In this document: positions 1 through 9,726 of the stretch, one piece after another
Numbering within the stretch: the stretch's first letter is position 1
Layout: the number at the start of each line of letters is the position of its first letter
Source of the DNA: Defluviimonas aquaemixtae
GTDB taxonomy: Bacteria > Pseudomonadota > Alphaproteobacteria > Rhodobacterales > Rhodobacteraceae
DNA length: 64,000 bases
NCBI RefSeq assembly: GCF_900302475.1
Contig: NZ_OMOQ01000003.1
Coordinates: 310,001 to 374,000 of the forward strand
Reading direction: 5' to 3'
Made by a program: the position numbers and the translations under genes
The notes under the pieces: generated by a model
Databases searched by the model: none
Told to the model about the DNA's origin: nothing
What the model saw: only the letters and a program-made list of their open reading frames with translations

Positions 1-120
1 AGGCGTCGCGTCCAGTACGACGCGGGCATTCACCCCGGCCTCGGCGATCGCTGCGGAAAGGTGGTCGCGGTAGTCCGGCCAGCGGTCCTCGCCCGCTGCG
101 AAGAATACGGTCACGGACAT
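1..120 (-). CDS. 2-hydroxyacid dehydrogenase (glyoxylate/hydroxypyruvate reductase A-like), N-terminus only
   Basis: Only the first 40 codons are inside the window; the gene continues past base 1. The product starts MSVTVFFAAGED and reads on in a style typical of the N-terminal catalytic subdomain of GhrA-like D-2-hydroxyacid dehydrogenases (family knowledge; the NAD-binding Rossmann part is not visible). Two consecutive ATG codons occur at 123 and 120. I prefer 120 because GAGG lies six bases upstream of it. It follows rodA directly and is probably the last gene of the mre operon. Identification rests on a short piece plus position, so it is moderate. Confidence 0.55.
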   Translation of the reverse strand, partial: MSVTVFFAAGEDRWPDYRDHLSAAIAEAGVNARVVLDATP

Positions 121-123
121 CAT

Positions 124-1263
124 TTACCTCGGCCTGTGGATGTGGGCGCTTTGCACAAGGCCGAAGGCGCCGAGAAGGATTATCATCGCCGTCCCGCCGT
201 AGGAGACTAGTGGAAGCGGCACGCCCACGACCGGAATAAGGCCGGTGACCATCGACATGTTAACCATGAAGAACAGAAAGAACGTACCTGCGATTCCGAA
301 GGTCAGGAGCGCCGAAAAGCGGTCACGGTTTGACAGCGCCGACATGATACAGAACAGCAGAATCAGTACGTAAAGGGCTAGGAGTGAGAACGCGCCAATA
401 AATCCGAACTCCTCCGCCAGAGTCGTAAAGATAAAATCGGTGTGCTTTTCGGGCAGAAAGTTCAGCCGCGATTGGGAGCCTTGCATGAAGCCCTTGCCGG
501 CCCAGCCCCCCGAACCGAGCGCGATCTGAGCTTGCGTGATATTGTAGCCGGCGCCGAGCGGATCGGTGCTGGGGTCGAGGAAGGTATCGATCCGTCGGAA
601 CTGGTAGTCCTCGATCAACTGCCAGGATGTGCCGCGGCTTTCGAAGACCCCGTAAATCAGTGCTACAGACAGCGCGACCACGGTTCCGAAATACCACAGG
701 CTCACGCCGGCCAGAAACATCACCAGCCCGCCGCCCGCCAGCAGCAGGACGGCCGTGCCAAGATCGGGCTGCTTCAGCACCAGAAAGGTCGGAACGAGGA
801 TCAGGACGATCGGGATCAGCACCCAGAGCGGGTGCGAGACTTTCTTGATATCTAGCCAGTCGTAGTAGGCGGCAAGCATCATCACCAGCGCCACCTTCAT
901 CAGTTCTGACGGCTGCAGGCGCAAGGGTCCGAACTCGATCCAGCGTTGCGCGCCCATCCCGATGGAGCCGAAGAACTCGACCGCAACGAGCAGGAGGATC
1001 GCGCTGAGATAGGCGAGCGCCGAGACGTTTCGCCAGAACCAGATCGGGACGAACCCGATCAGAAGCATTGCGACGAGGCCGACTGCGAAACGCTTCATCT
1101 GCGGTTCCGCCCAGATCTCGGGCCGCCCGCCGGCGACGGAGTAGAGCATCAGGAACCCGACCGAGGCGACGGCGGCCAGCAGCAGCACGAGCGGCCAGTT
1201 CACGTAGAAGATCTTCTTAAGCCCGGTGGGAACGGTCTTGACGTGATACTCAAGGTAACTCAT
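124..1263 (-). CDS. rodA: RodA, SEDS-family peptidoglycan glycosyltransferase of the elongasome
   Basis: 379 residues, the usual length for RodA/FtsW/SpoVE proteins. About ten hydrophobic segments are visible. Family signatures are present: QPSELMK near residue 117 and the loop with SRLNFLPEKHTDFIF near residues 262-280, which carries the conserved Asp required for polymerisation in the family. RodA polymerises lipid II into glycan strands in the inner membrane together with PBP2. Its ATG overlaps the mrdA stop in an ATGA junction, so translation is probably coupled to mrdA. It belongs to the mreB-mreC-mreD-mrdA-rodA transcript. Confidence 0.97.
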   Translation of the reverse strand: MSYLEYHVKTVPTGLKKIFYVNWPLVLLLAAVASVGFLMLYSVAGGRPEIWAEPQMKRFAVGLVAMLLIGFVPIWFWRNVSALAYLSAILLLVAVEFFGSIGMGAQRWIEFGPLRLQPSELMKVALVMMLAAYYDWLDIKKVSHPLWVLIPIVLILVPTFLVLKQPDLGTAVLLLAGGGLVMFLAGVSLWYFGTVVALSVALIYGVFESRGTSWQLIEDYQFRRIDTFLDPSTDPLGAGYNITQAQIALGSGGWAGKGFMQGSQSRLNFLPEKHTDFIFTTLAEEFGFIGAFSLLALYVLILLFCIMSALSNRDRFSALLTFGIAGTFFLFFMVNMSMVTGLIPVVGVPLPLVSYGGTAMIILLGAFGLVQSAHIHRPR

Positions 1264-3203
1264 GCGCGCGACCTGCCTCCCTTGGGCGCGTCAGGTGCGA
1301 TCAGATTAAGCCGCTCGCGCTCTGACTCGATCCGAACCCGCTGGCTCTCGGGATAGGCGGTGAGCGGCGGCAGCCCTCCGTGAAGCGCCTGGAGAACGAT
1401 GTCGCGCGCGATCGGCGCCGCAGCGGCCGAGCCGCCACCGCCATGTTCCACGACAACTGAGACCGCGACCTGGGGCGCGTCGACCGGCGCATAGCAGACG
1501 AAAAGCGCGTGGTCCCGCCGCTCCCATGGCAAATCCTCGTTGCGTGTTACGCCGCGCGCCCGTTCGGCGGCGGTGATGTTGCGAACCTGGCTGGTGCCGG
1601 TCTTGCCCGCCATGCGCATCGCGTCGTCTACGATCCGAGAGCCGTAGGCGGTGCCGCGGCGCGAGTTCGAGACGTCGAACATCCCCCGCCGCACCGCCGC
1701 GAGATGGGCGTTGTTCAACCCAAGTGGCAGTGCTTCGGGTAAGGGCACATCCTGTCCGTCGATGGCCCGCACGAGACGCGGAGTTACCGCAAGCCCCGAC
1801 GCGATTCGCGCGCTCATTACGGCGAGCTGAAGCGGGGAGGCGAGGACATAGCCCTGGCCGATTCCGGAATTCAGCGTGTCGCCGACCCTCCAGTCCTCGC
1901 CGTACTTCCTGAGCTTCCAGTCCTTGTCGGGCGCCAGCCCCTCGCTCACGGCCGACATCGGCAGATCGAATCGGGCGCCAATTCCGAGTCGGCGCGCCAT
2001 CGCGGCGATGGCGTCGATTCCCACCCGCTGAGCCACCTCGTAGTAAAACACATCGCAGGACTGTTGGAGGCTTTCATTCAGGTCGACGTGTCCGTGACCG
2101 GCGCGCTTCCAACAATGGAAGCGGCGCGTGCCGAGCTTGACGAATCCGCGGCAATAGAAGGTATCCTGGGTGCCGATCACGCCCGCCTCGAGCGCAGCGA
2201 GCGCCACGACCATCTTGAAGGTCGATCCCGGCGGATAGGCGCCCTGCACCGACTTATCGGCCAGCGGACGGCGGATGTTTTCCGTCAGCGCACGGTAATC
2301 GACCGCGGTAATGCCGCGAACGAAGAGGTTCGGATCGAAACTGGGCGCCGAGTTGATTGCGAGGATGTCGCCGTTTCGCACGTCCATCACGACCGCAGCG
2401 GCGCTGTCCTCTCCAAGCCGGGCCTGAATGTAGTTCTGAAGATGCCGGTCCACTGTCAACTGGACATCGGCGCCAGGATCGCCTTCCTTGCGGCCCAGTT
2501 CGCGCATGACGCGGCCGGTCGAGCTAACCTCGATCCGCCTTGTGCCGGCGGTGCCACGAAGCTCTGATTCCAGCTTCGCCTCAACTCCGATCTTGCCGAT
2601 CTGGAATCGCGGGATTTGCAAGAGCGGGTCTGGGTCGTCGAGCTTGGACAGGTCATAGTCGCTGACCGGGCCGACATAGCCCAGCATATGGGCGAAATCG
2701 GCGCCGAGCGGATAGTAGCGTGAAAGCCCGACCTCTGTCGTCACGCCGGGAAGCGCGGGGGCATTGACCGCGACTCGGCTGAACTCTTCCCAACTCAGCC
2801 GGTCGGCCACAGTGATCGGCAGAGTCGGGCTTCGGCGCGCGATTTCCTTCTTCGCGCGATCCAGATCCTCGTCCGACAAAGGCACGAGCTGCGAAAGCCG
2901 CGAGAGGACTTCGTCGGTGTCGCCCGCATCCTCGCGTGTGATCGTGATGCGGTAGTTCTGCTCGTTTCCGGCGATCACTGCGCCTTTGCGGTCGTGGATC
3001 AGCCCGCGCGCCGGTGGAAGAAGCCGGATCTTGATGCTGTTCTCTTCGGCCAGAAGGCGGAATTCGTCAGCCTGATCGAGCTGCAGATAGCGCATGCGAA
3101 ACACCAGGGTTCCAACAAACACGCCCTGGACGGAGGCCATTAGAAGCCCCCGCCGACTAATACGACGATAGCTTTCCTGTGTGTCCCGGGGAGCGCGCTT
3201 CAT
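1260..3203 (-). CDS. mrdA: Penicillin-binding protein 2, class B transpeptidase of the elongasome
   Basis: 647 residues from the ATG at 3203 (MKRAPRDTQESYRR), which overlaps the mreD stop as ATGA; longer in-frame readings upstream only translate mreD out of frame. One N-terminal membrane anchor (about residues 22-40) is followed by the PBP dimerisation domain and the transpeptidase domain. The active-site motifs are visible: S327-T-F-K330 (acylation Ser and Lys), S382-C-D384 and K534-T-G-T. The enzyme cross-links peptidoglycan during side-wall growth and partners with RodA, encoded next. The first base triplets of rodA overlap its stop. Confidence 0.97.
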   Translation of the reverse strand: MKRAPRDTQESYRRISRRGLLMASVQGVFVGTLVFRMRYLQLDQADEFRLLAEENSIKIRLLPPARGLIHDRKGAVIAGNEQNYRITITREDAGDTDEVLSRLSQLVPLSDEDLDRAKKEIARRSPTLPITVADRLSWEEFSRVAVNAPALPGVTTEVGLSRYYPLGADFAHMLGYVGPVSDYDLSKLDDPDPLLQIPRFQIGKIGVEAKLESELRGTAGTRRIEVSSTGRVMRELGRKEGDPGADVQLTVDRHLQNYIQARLGEDSAAAVVMDVRNGDILAINSAPSFDPNLFVRGITAVDYRALTENIRRPLADKSVQGAYPPGSTFKMVVALAALEAGVIGTQDTFYCRGFVKLGTRRFHCWKRAGHGHVDLNESLQQSCDVFYYEVAQRVGIDAIAAMARRLGIGARFDLPMSAVSEGLAPDKDWKLRKYGEDWRVGDTLNSGIGQGYVLASPLQLAVMSARIASGLAVTPRLVRAIDGQDVPLPEALPLGLNNAHLAAVRRGMFDVSNSRRGTAYGSRIVDDAMRMAGKTGTSQVRNITAAERARGVTRNEDLPWERRDHALFVCYAPVDAPQVAVSVVVEHGGGGSAAAAPIARDIVLQALHGGLPPLTAYPESQRVRIESERERLNLIAPDAPKGGRSRA

Positions 3204-3739
3204 AGTCGATGTCCCAAGGCATCGACCTCGCCCTTGGCCGCGCGGCGAAGACCGATGACGAACAGTGTGAACAGAACCACCATCGGATAGGCGGCGATCG
3301 TTGCCAGCGCGCGAAGGATCGTGGGACCGAATTCTGCCTGTGGCACAATGAAAATCGCGAGCATAACCCAATGGATCAACGTCATGGCCATAACCAGCCC
3401 GCCGATCATCGCCCAGTCGAGCGCGAAGGGCAAATCGCGCAGCGTCACCTCGCGAGATCGAAGGAACTCGGTCCCCATAAGGACGATCAGGGGCCATGGG
3501 CCGGGTGGCCGCATCGTCAGGAAGTCCTCAAGAAGGAAGACACAAACGATCAGCGCGGCAGGTACGTAGTCAGGCCGCCGGCGGATCCAGACGAAGGTCA
3601 GACAGAGAATGAGGTCGGGCCCCGGAATCCGCGACGGGACCATGTCGAGAGGCAGAAGCCGGAGGAACAATATCGCGAGCGCAAGAGCCACGAACAAGGC
3701 GCGGTGCGCAACGCGTGACGCGGCAATCGGGTCAACCAT
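3200..3739 (-). CDS. mreD: Rod shape-determining protein MreD
   Basis: 179 residues, nearly all hydrophobic, with five to six predicted membrane segments, as expected of MreD. Sequence conservation in this family is weak, so position carries much of the call: it sits between mreC (8-base overlap) and mrdA (4-base overlap) in the standard order. It is a membrane component linking the MreB cytoskeleton to the PBP2-RodA synthase. Confidence 0.92.
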   Translation of the reverse strand: MVDPIAASRVAHRALFVALALAILFLRLLPLDMVPSRIPGPDLILCLTFVWIRRRPDYVPAALIVCVFLLEDFLTMRPPGPWPLIVLMGTEFLRSREVTLRDLPFALDWAMIGGLVMAMTLIHWVMLAIFIVPQAEFGPTILRALATIAAYPMVVLFTLFVIGLRRAAKGEVDALGHRL

Positions 3740-4646
3740 CGCCGCCGCCTCGCGCCGGTGGGAACTCAGGCTCGATACGCGGCGGATCGGGCGGCGGGAT
3801 CAGGTCGCCGGCTTCAGAGATCTGTTCCACTGCGTGGCTGCGCAATACGCGCAGGAAGCTCAACCGCTCGTAGTCGGCCGAGAGGCGAACCCTGAGGCGC
3901 TGATCGGTGCCAAGCTCAACCTGCCCGACCAGAAGTCCCGCGGGGAAAACGCCGCCGTCGCCGGACGAGATCACGCGGTCGCCCGGTCGCACCAACTCCG
4001 GCGATTCTACGAATTCGACCGGCGGGGCGGGGCTGTTGTCGCCGACAAGCATCGCTTTCTGGCCCGAGGGCTGGATCGTGACCGGAATGCGGCTGGAACT
4101 GTCTGTCAACAGGATGACGCGCGCAGTGGTCTGTCCGACGCCCGAAATTCGTCCGACTAGGCCGAGCCCGTCCATCGTCGCCCAGCCATCGACGATGCCG
4201 TCGCGCGCACCGACGTTTAGAAGGACCGATTGTCGGAAGGGCGAGCCGCTGTCGGCCAGAACCACGCCCGAAACCGAGGTCAGCTTCGGGTCGAGCCGAA
4301 CCTGGTTCTGCGCCAGGAGCTTTGCGTTCTGCTGTTCGAGTTGGACGGCAGCTTCTTTCCAAGCTTTCATCTGCTGCAGTTCGCGACGCAGTTCCTGGTT
4401 TTGTTCGTAGAGGCTCGCGTAGGACTGAAAGCCTTTGACCATGTCTACAAGCTTGGTCACTGGGACCATCGCCCAGTCCATGTTTGGCACGACGCTGTCG
4501 ATGAAGGCCGCACGGAAACGCTCCACGCGCGGACTATCGATACGCCAGATCAGGAAGATCGTGGTCAGGCAGACGATGAGCACCGCAATCAATATGCGGC
4601 GCACCGGGCTCTTGAAGTCGACGTCGGCTTTACGGTCTCGTGCCAC
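3732..4646 (-). CDS. mreC: Rod shape-determining protein MreC
   Basis: 304 residues starting from GTG at 4646, with GAGG six bases upstream. One membrane anchor (about residues 15-35) is followed by a coiled-coil stretch (about 65-115, rich in Gln, Glu and Leu) and the beta-rich periplasmic MreC core (about 120-275). The C-terminal tail is Pro-rich. MreC scaffolds PBP2 in the periplasm and is needed for elongasome activation (family knowledge). It lies 34 bases after mreB and overlaps mreD by 8 bases. Confidence 0.96.
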   Translation of the reverse strand: MARDRKADVDFKSPVRRILIAVLIVCLTTIFLIWRIDSPRVERFRAAFIDSVVPNMDWAMVPVTKLVDMVKGFQSYASLYEQNQELRRELQQMKAWKEAAVQLEQQNAKLLAQNQVRLDPKLTSVSGVVLADSGSPFRQSVLLNVGARDGIVDGWATMDGLGLVGRISGVGQTTARVILLTDSSSRIPVTIQPSGQKAMLVGDNSPAPPVEFVESPELVRPGDRVISSGDGGVFPAGLLVGQVELGTDQRLRVRLSADYERLSFLRVLRSHAVEQISEAGDLIPPPDPPRIEPEFPPARGGGDG

Positions 4647-4680
4647 GGCGGCCTCGCGGTCGGGGCGCTGGGCTTAAGGC

Positions 4681-5899
<1,219 letters not shown>

Positions 5900-7462
5900 T
5901 CACGAAACCGATTTAAGCTCATCCTCAGGCTTCGTCTTGGCGCGCCGCCAGATAAGATTGTTGAGCGCACTGACATAGGCCTTGGCGCTCGCCACCACCG
6001 TGTCAGTGTCCGAAGACTGGCCCGTCACGATCTTGCCGTCCTCTTCCAGACGCACCGATACCGTTGCTTGCGCGTCGGTTCCTTCCGTCACCGCATGAAC
6101 CTGAAACAGCGCAAGCCGGGCATCGTGCGGGAAAAGCTTCTTTATCGCATTGAAAGTCGCGTCCACCGGGCCATCCCCCTGGGCGGTGACTTGGTGGTCC
6201 ACGCCGTCGATCGTGAGAATCAGGTCGGCGGACTGAGGTGCCTCGGTGCCGCAAATGACCCGCAGGAACTTCACCTGAAGCTGGTCCCCGGCCGCCTCGG
6301 ACGCGCTGTCGGTCATCAGCGCGATCAGGTCGTCATCATAGACTTCCTTCTTGCGGTCGGCGAGCGCCTTGAACCGGACGAAGACGTCGTTCAGCTGGTT
6401 GTCGGCCAGATCGTAGCCCAAATCTTTCAGCTTAGCGCGCAGCGCCGCGCGGCCTGAGTGCTTGCCCATCACGAGGTTCGTTGCGGCGAGGCCGATATCC
6501 TCTGGCCGCATGATTTCGAACGTTTCTGCGTTCTTCAACATGCCGTCCTGGTGGATGCCGCTTTCATGCGCGAACGCGTTCTTGCCGACGATGGCCTTGT
6601 TGAACTGCACCGGGAAGCCCGACACGGCGGCGACGCGGCGCGAGATGTTCATGATCTTGGTCGTGTCGATGCCGGTGCGGTAGGGCATGATGTCGTTGCG
6701 GACCTTGAGCGCCATCACGACCTCTTCGAGCGCCGTGTTGCCCGCGCGTTCGCCGAGCCCGTTGATAGTGCACTCGATCTGGCGCGCTCCCGCCTCGACC
6801 GCCGCCAGCGCGTTCGCCGTCGCCATGCCGAGATCGTTGTGGCAATGGGTCGCGAAGGTCACCTCGTCTGCTCCCGGCACTTTTTCGACCAGCATTCGGA
6901 TCAGGTCGGCGGATTCACGCGGCGCGGTATAGCCCACTGTGTCAGGGATGTTGATCGTTGTGGCGCCCGCCTTGATGGCGATCTCGACGACGCGGCAGAG
7001 GTAGTCATGCTCCGTGCGCGTCGCGTCCATCGGCGACCACTGGACGTTATCGCAGAGATTGCGCGCGTGTGTCACGGTGTCGTGGATGCGCTCGGCCATT
7101 TCATCCATGTTCAGGTTCGGGATGGCGCGGTGGAGCGGCGAGGTTCCGATGAAGGTGTGGATGCGCGGCCGCTTCGCGTGTTTCACCGCCTCCCAGCAGC
7201 GGTCGATATCCTTGATTTGCGCCCGCGCGAGGCCGCAGATCACCGCGTTCTGCGCCTGCTCCGCGATCGCGGTCACAGCCTCGAAATCGCCTTCCGACGC
7301 GATCGGAAAGCCCGCCTCGATGATGTCGACGCCCATCTCATCGAGCATTTCCGCGATTTCGAGCTTTTCCTCGTGCGTCATCGTAGCGCCGGGCGATTGT
7401 TCGCCGTCGCGCAATGTGGTGTCGAATATCACCACGCGGTCTTGCTTGGTCTTGTCGGTCAT
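5900..7462 (-). CDS. leuA: 2-isopropylmalate synthase
   Basis: 520 residues, the normal length for bacterial LeuA. It condenses acetyl-CoA with 2-oxoisovalerate, the committed step of leucine synthesis. The N-terminal TIM barrel shows DTTLRDGEQSPG (about residues 14-25) and the metal-binding HCHNDLG (about 207-213). A C-terminal LeuA regulatory domain (about 390-505), where leucine inhibits the enzyme in the family, follows. A CAGGA ribosome-binding site precedes the ATG. It is preceded by a leucine-rich leader peptide and hairpin (7510-7625), so transcript attenuation is the likely control. No other leu gene is in the window. Confidence 0.97.
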   Translation of the reverse strand: MTDKTKQDRVVIFDTTLRDGEQSPGATMTHEEKLEIAEMLDEMGVDIIEAGFPIASEGDFEAVTAIAEQAQNAVICGLARAQIKDIDRCWEAVKHAKRPRIHTFIGTSPLHRAIPNLNMDEMAERIHDTVTHARNLCDNVQWSPMDATRTEHDYLCRVVEIAIKAGATTINIPDTVGYTAPRESADLIRMLVEKVPGADEVTFATHCHNDLGMATANALAAVEAGARQIECTINGLGERAGNTALEEVVMALKVRNDIMPYRTGIDTTKIMNISRRVAAVSGFPVQFNKAIVGKNAFAHESGIHQDGMLKNAETFEIMRPEDIGLAATNLVMGKHSGRAALRAKLKDLGYDLADNQLNDVFVRFKALADRKKEVYDDDLIALMTDSASEAAGDQLQVKFLRVICGTEAPQSADLILTIDGVDHQVTAQGDGPVDATFNAIKKLFPHDARLALFQVHAVTEGTDAQATVSVRLEEDGKIVTGQSSDTDTVVASAKAYVSALNNLIWRRAKTKPEDELKSVS

Positions 7463-7509
7463 TGTCCTGATCTCGCTTTGTGTTCCTTAGCTTTGCCTGG
7501 CGCTGATCA

Positions 7510-7545
7510 CCTCTGAGCGGTCGCGCCGAACGGCACGCTCAGAGG
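7510..7545 (-). promoter_or_regulatory. leuA attenuator-type hairpin
   Basis: A perfect 10-bp inverted repeat, CGCTCAGAGG at 7536-7545 and CCTCTGAGCG at 7510-7519, brackets a 16-base loop that contains a smaller GCCG/CGGC hairpin. On the transcript the first arm overlaps the stop codon of the leader peptide. A competing 8-base pairing is possible: TCCTTAGC within the leader's last Leu/Ser codons (7548-7555) is exactly complementary to GCTAAGGA at 7484-7491, about 20 bases before leuA. There is no T-run after the hairpin, so it may act through Rho or on translation rather than as a classical terminator. Confidence 0.7.
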
Positions 7546-7625
7546 CGGCTAAGGAGGAGAAGGGCACGAAGCGACCGCGCGTGCGCGGCACCGATTGCGG
7601 CCTGGATATGCTGGCTTCGTGTCAT
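7539..7625 (-). CDS. leuL: leu leader peptide (28 residues)
   Basis: A short ORF on the leuA strand starts at ATG 7625 and ends at TGA 7539-7541. It encodes four leucines in a row (codons 22-25: CTT CTC CTC CTT), another at 28 just before the stop and one at 19, so six of 28 residues are Leu. This is the layout of amino-acid biosynthesis leader peptides, whose translation senses charged tRNA-Leu; such leaders upstream of leuA are known in alphaproteobacteria. No Shine-Dalgarno sequence is visible. A TATAGT hexamer ends nine bases before the ATG, so the transcript may begin almost at the start codon, as in a leaderless mRNA. Confidence 0.75.
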   Translation of the reverse strand: MTRSQHIQAAIGAAHARSLRALLLLSRL

Positions 7626-7633
7626 GGGGCGCG

Positions 7634-7639
7634 ACTATA
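7634..7639 (-). promoter_or_regulatory. Candidate -10 element for the leu leader
   Basis: Read on the minus strand this is TATAGT, placed nine bases before the leader ATG. Only a weak T-rich -35 candidate is seen 16-17 bases upstream. It is supported mainly by its position and by the absence of an alternative promoter-like sequence between it and the leader. Confidence 0.35.
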
Positions 7640-7719
7640 GGCGGAATCCGACAAAGGAAAAGTGCTTTTTCTCTACGACCCCGGTATACCCGACCCCCGT
7701 CTGTATCCTTTGGGCCGTC

Positions 7720-8376
7720 ATGCCGTCTGAAATGCGATCACTGGTGATAGGAGCGTCAGGCGGCATCGGCGCCGCCTTGGCGCGCGAACTTGCTCAGCAC
7801 GGCGAAGTCGTAACTCTGTCGCGCTCGGTAGACGGGGTGGATGTGACTGAGGAAGACTCTGTCGCCGCGGCGCTTGATCGGCTCGACGGCAGTTTCGATT
7901 TGGTCTTCGTGGCCACGGGCGCGCTCGGAACGCCGGAAAAGTCCCTGCGCGCGCTCAGCAGCGATGAGTTGGCCGCTCAGTTCGCGGTCAACACCATCGG
8001 ACCTGCGCTTGTGCTGAAACACGCAGTGCGGCTTCTGCCGCGCGGCCGTCGGTCGGTCTTCGCGGCCTTGTCGGCGCGTGTCGGCTCCATCGGCGACAAC
8101 CGGCTGGGCGGCTGGTACGCCTACCGGGCCTCGAAGGCGGCGCTGAACCAGATGTTGCACGGCGCGAGTGTCGAAATCGCGCGGACCCATCCCGAGGCGA
8201 TCGTCGCCCTTCTCCATCCCGGCACGGTCGCGACGTCATTCACTCAAGACTACCCGGCTAACAACAAAGTCACGCCAAGCGAAGCCGCGCGGGATCTCAT
8301 CCGCGTCCTGGAAAGTTTGTCGCCGTCGCAGTCGGGTGGCTTCTTCGACTATGCCGGAAATCCGATCCCGTGGTGA
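7720..8376 (+). CDS. SDR-family oxidoreductase (C-factor/CsgA-like)
   Basis: 218 residues from ATG 7720; a second ATG at 7732 is possible and neither has a strong ribosome-binding site. The Rossmann glycine motif GASGGIG is near residue 10 and the catalytic Y-x-x-x-K appears as YRASK near residue 144. No long substrate-specificity insertions are present. It resembles short C-factor-type SDRs, whose substrates are mostly unknown. It faces away from leuA, so the 94 bases between it and the leu leader hold two divergent promoters. The photolyase relic follows immediately, an order I associate with intact SDR-photolyase pairs in related genomes. Confidence 0.85.
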   Translation: MPSEMRSLVIGASGGIGAALARELAQHGEVVTLSRSVDGVDVTEEDSVAAALDRLDGSFDLVFVATGALGTPEKSLRALSSDELAAQFAVNTIGPALVLKHAVRLLPRGRRSVFAALSARVGSIGDNRLGGWYAYRASKAALNQMLHGASVEIARTHPEAIVALLHPGTVATSFTQDYPANNKVTPSEAARDLIRVLESLSPSQSGGFFDYAGNPIPW

Positions 8377-8425
8377 AGCCAGGCCTGGTCCGCGTGTCTG
8401 CCAAGTCGCCTATCTCCAATCGTCC

Positions 8426-8717
8426 GCGTCAAAGCCCGATGTGTCGGCGGGTGCCTATGTCGACCGCATGTCCGACCACTGCGCGGGCTGCACCTACAGT
8501 GTGAAAGAGCGCGCGGGTCCCGACGCTTTCCCCTTCTACCGACTCTTTCTTGCATTTCCTCGAGCGGCACCGCGAACGGTTCGAGCATAGCCTGCGGATG
8601 AAGGTCATCTACGGGGACTGCGACCGTAGTGAGCAGGCACAACGGAATCGCGTGCCAGCCGACGCTTAGGCGCTTCTGGATAAGCCGGAGGCGGGCGAAG
8701 AAGCATGGGGCGCTTGA
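8426..8717 (+). pseudogene. Decayed C-terminal end of a cryptochrome/(6-4)-photolyase-related (CryB/PhrB-type) gene
   Basis: Translated piecewise, this stretch matches the C-terminal FeS/FAD region of the photolyase-related family. One frame gives SAGAYVDRMSDHCAGCTY, then KERAGPDAFPF; the Cys residues are iron-sulfur ligands in that family. After a one-base frameshift near 8553 the reading continues LERHRERFEHSLRMKVIYGD, then hits an in-frame TAG near 8669 followed by a further family-like segment up to TGA 8717. The N-terminal three quarters of the gene are absent. It is therefore a relic and should not be functional. It fills the gap between the SDR gene and the metallopeptidase gene. Confidence 0.75.
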
Positions 8718-8720
8718 GCG

Positions 8721-9722
8721 CTACTTACAGGGCCGGTCGTCCGCTCGCGAAAGCTCTTCGGCTCTTCTCACATCGGCGCAGTGACGAAGATAGGCCTGAA
8801 TCTCGGGGTCCTCCACGATCTCGCCGATCGCTTCCAGCCGCACGGCGATGAATTCGAGCGTTTCGGCGCTGTTTGCATCCGCCGCCTGCCGCGCCTGATC
8901 GCGCATGGCGCTGGCGAGGTGGCGCATCCGTGTACCATTCACGGGATGCGAAGCATCGTCGCGCAGCCACGCCTCGTAGGCGGCGTCGCTGTCGAAATCC
9001 GAACGGTTCCGCATGTAGCCGGCGCTCGCCTGAAGCCACAATACGGCGCCCATGGGGATTGTGCCGGACCGCGCCAGGACGTCGACGGCGAAAGCATCGG
9101 CCTCGGCCTCCCGCTGCTGGCTTTCGTGGGCGGAGCGTGGCTTTTCAAGGTGGCCCAGCCTGAGATGGCCGAGTTCGTGCGCCAGGAGGAACGCCCAGGC
9201 GGAATTTCGGAAGCGCAGCGACAGGTCGTCCACCGCCTTGTTGCTTTCCCAGACGCGGGACGGCACGCCGAGCGCCGAAAGGGGATCGGACGTTGCGGCG
9301 CCGAACTTGTCCGCCCGATGCTTGAGCATCGCCAGATACTCGTCGATCGGTTCAAGCGATTGGCGCTGCAGATATCGCCAGGCATAGACCACGCTCAAGT
9401 CTTCGACGAATTTCAGCGTGGCTGCAGGCGCGACGATGGTGGGCGCTTCCCCGGCGACCGGTGCGAACTTGAACGCCAGGGGTCCGGCACCGCGCAGAGG
9501 ATGGATGACCGTCACCCCTTCGACCGCGCCGCGTTCCTCGGCGGTCAGGAAGTCGCGCAGCCCGCGCTCCAGCAGGAAATTGAACCGCTCTTCGTAGCGC
9601 GCGGCATCGGCCTGCAAAGCGGCATCATCATATAGCTGCGCCGCCACCGGACTGACACCAAGGCACCACGCGGCGGCGATCCAGCCGCCCATCGCGATGC
9701 GATATCGCTCCGGGCCGGGCAT
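8721..9722 (-). CDS. Secreted M48-like zinc metallopeptidase
   Basis: 333 residues from ATG 9722, chosen because GGAGG precedes it by eight bases. An N-terminal hydrophobic stretch ending VSPVAAQ (about residue 29) looks like a signal peptide. The zinc motif is H182-E-L-G-H186, with downstream REAEADAFA (about 204-212) as the third-ligand helix, which matches M48-type gluzincins. The C-terminal part is helical and charged. It follows two small genes with a 4-base gap after the nearer one, suggesting a three-gene operon of exported or membrane proteins. Substrate unknown. Confidence 0.75.
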   Translation of the reverse strand: MPGPERYRIAMGGWIAAAWCLGVSPVAAQLYDDAALQADAARYEERFNFLLERGLRDFLTAEERGAVEGVTVIHPLRGAGPLAFKFAPVAGEAPTIVAPAATLKFVEDLSVVYAWRYLQRQSLEPIDEYLAMLKHRADKFGAATSDPLSALGVPSRVWESNKAVDDLSLRFRNSAWAFLLAHELGHLRLGHLEKPRSAHESQQREAEADAFAVDVLARSGTIPMGAVLWLQASAGYMRNRSDFDSDAAYEAWLRDDASHPVNGTRMRHLASAMRDQARQAADANSAETLEFIAVRLEAIGEIVEDPEIQAYLRHCADVRRAEELSRADDRPCK

Positions 9723-9726
9723 CGCG

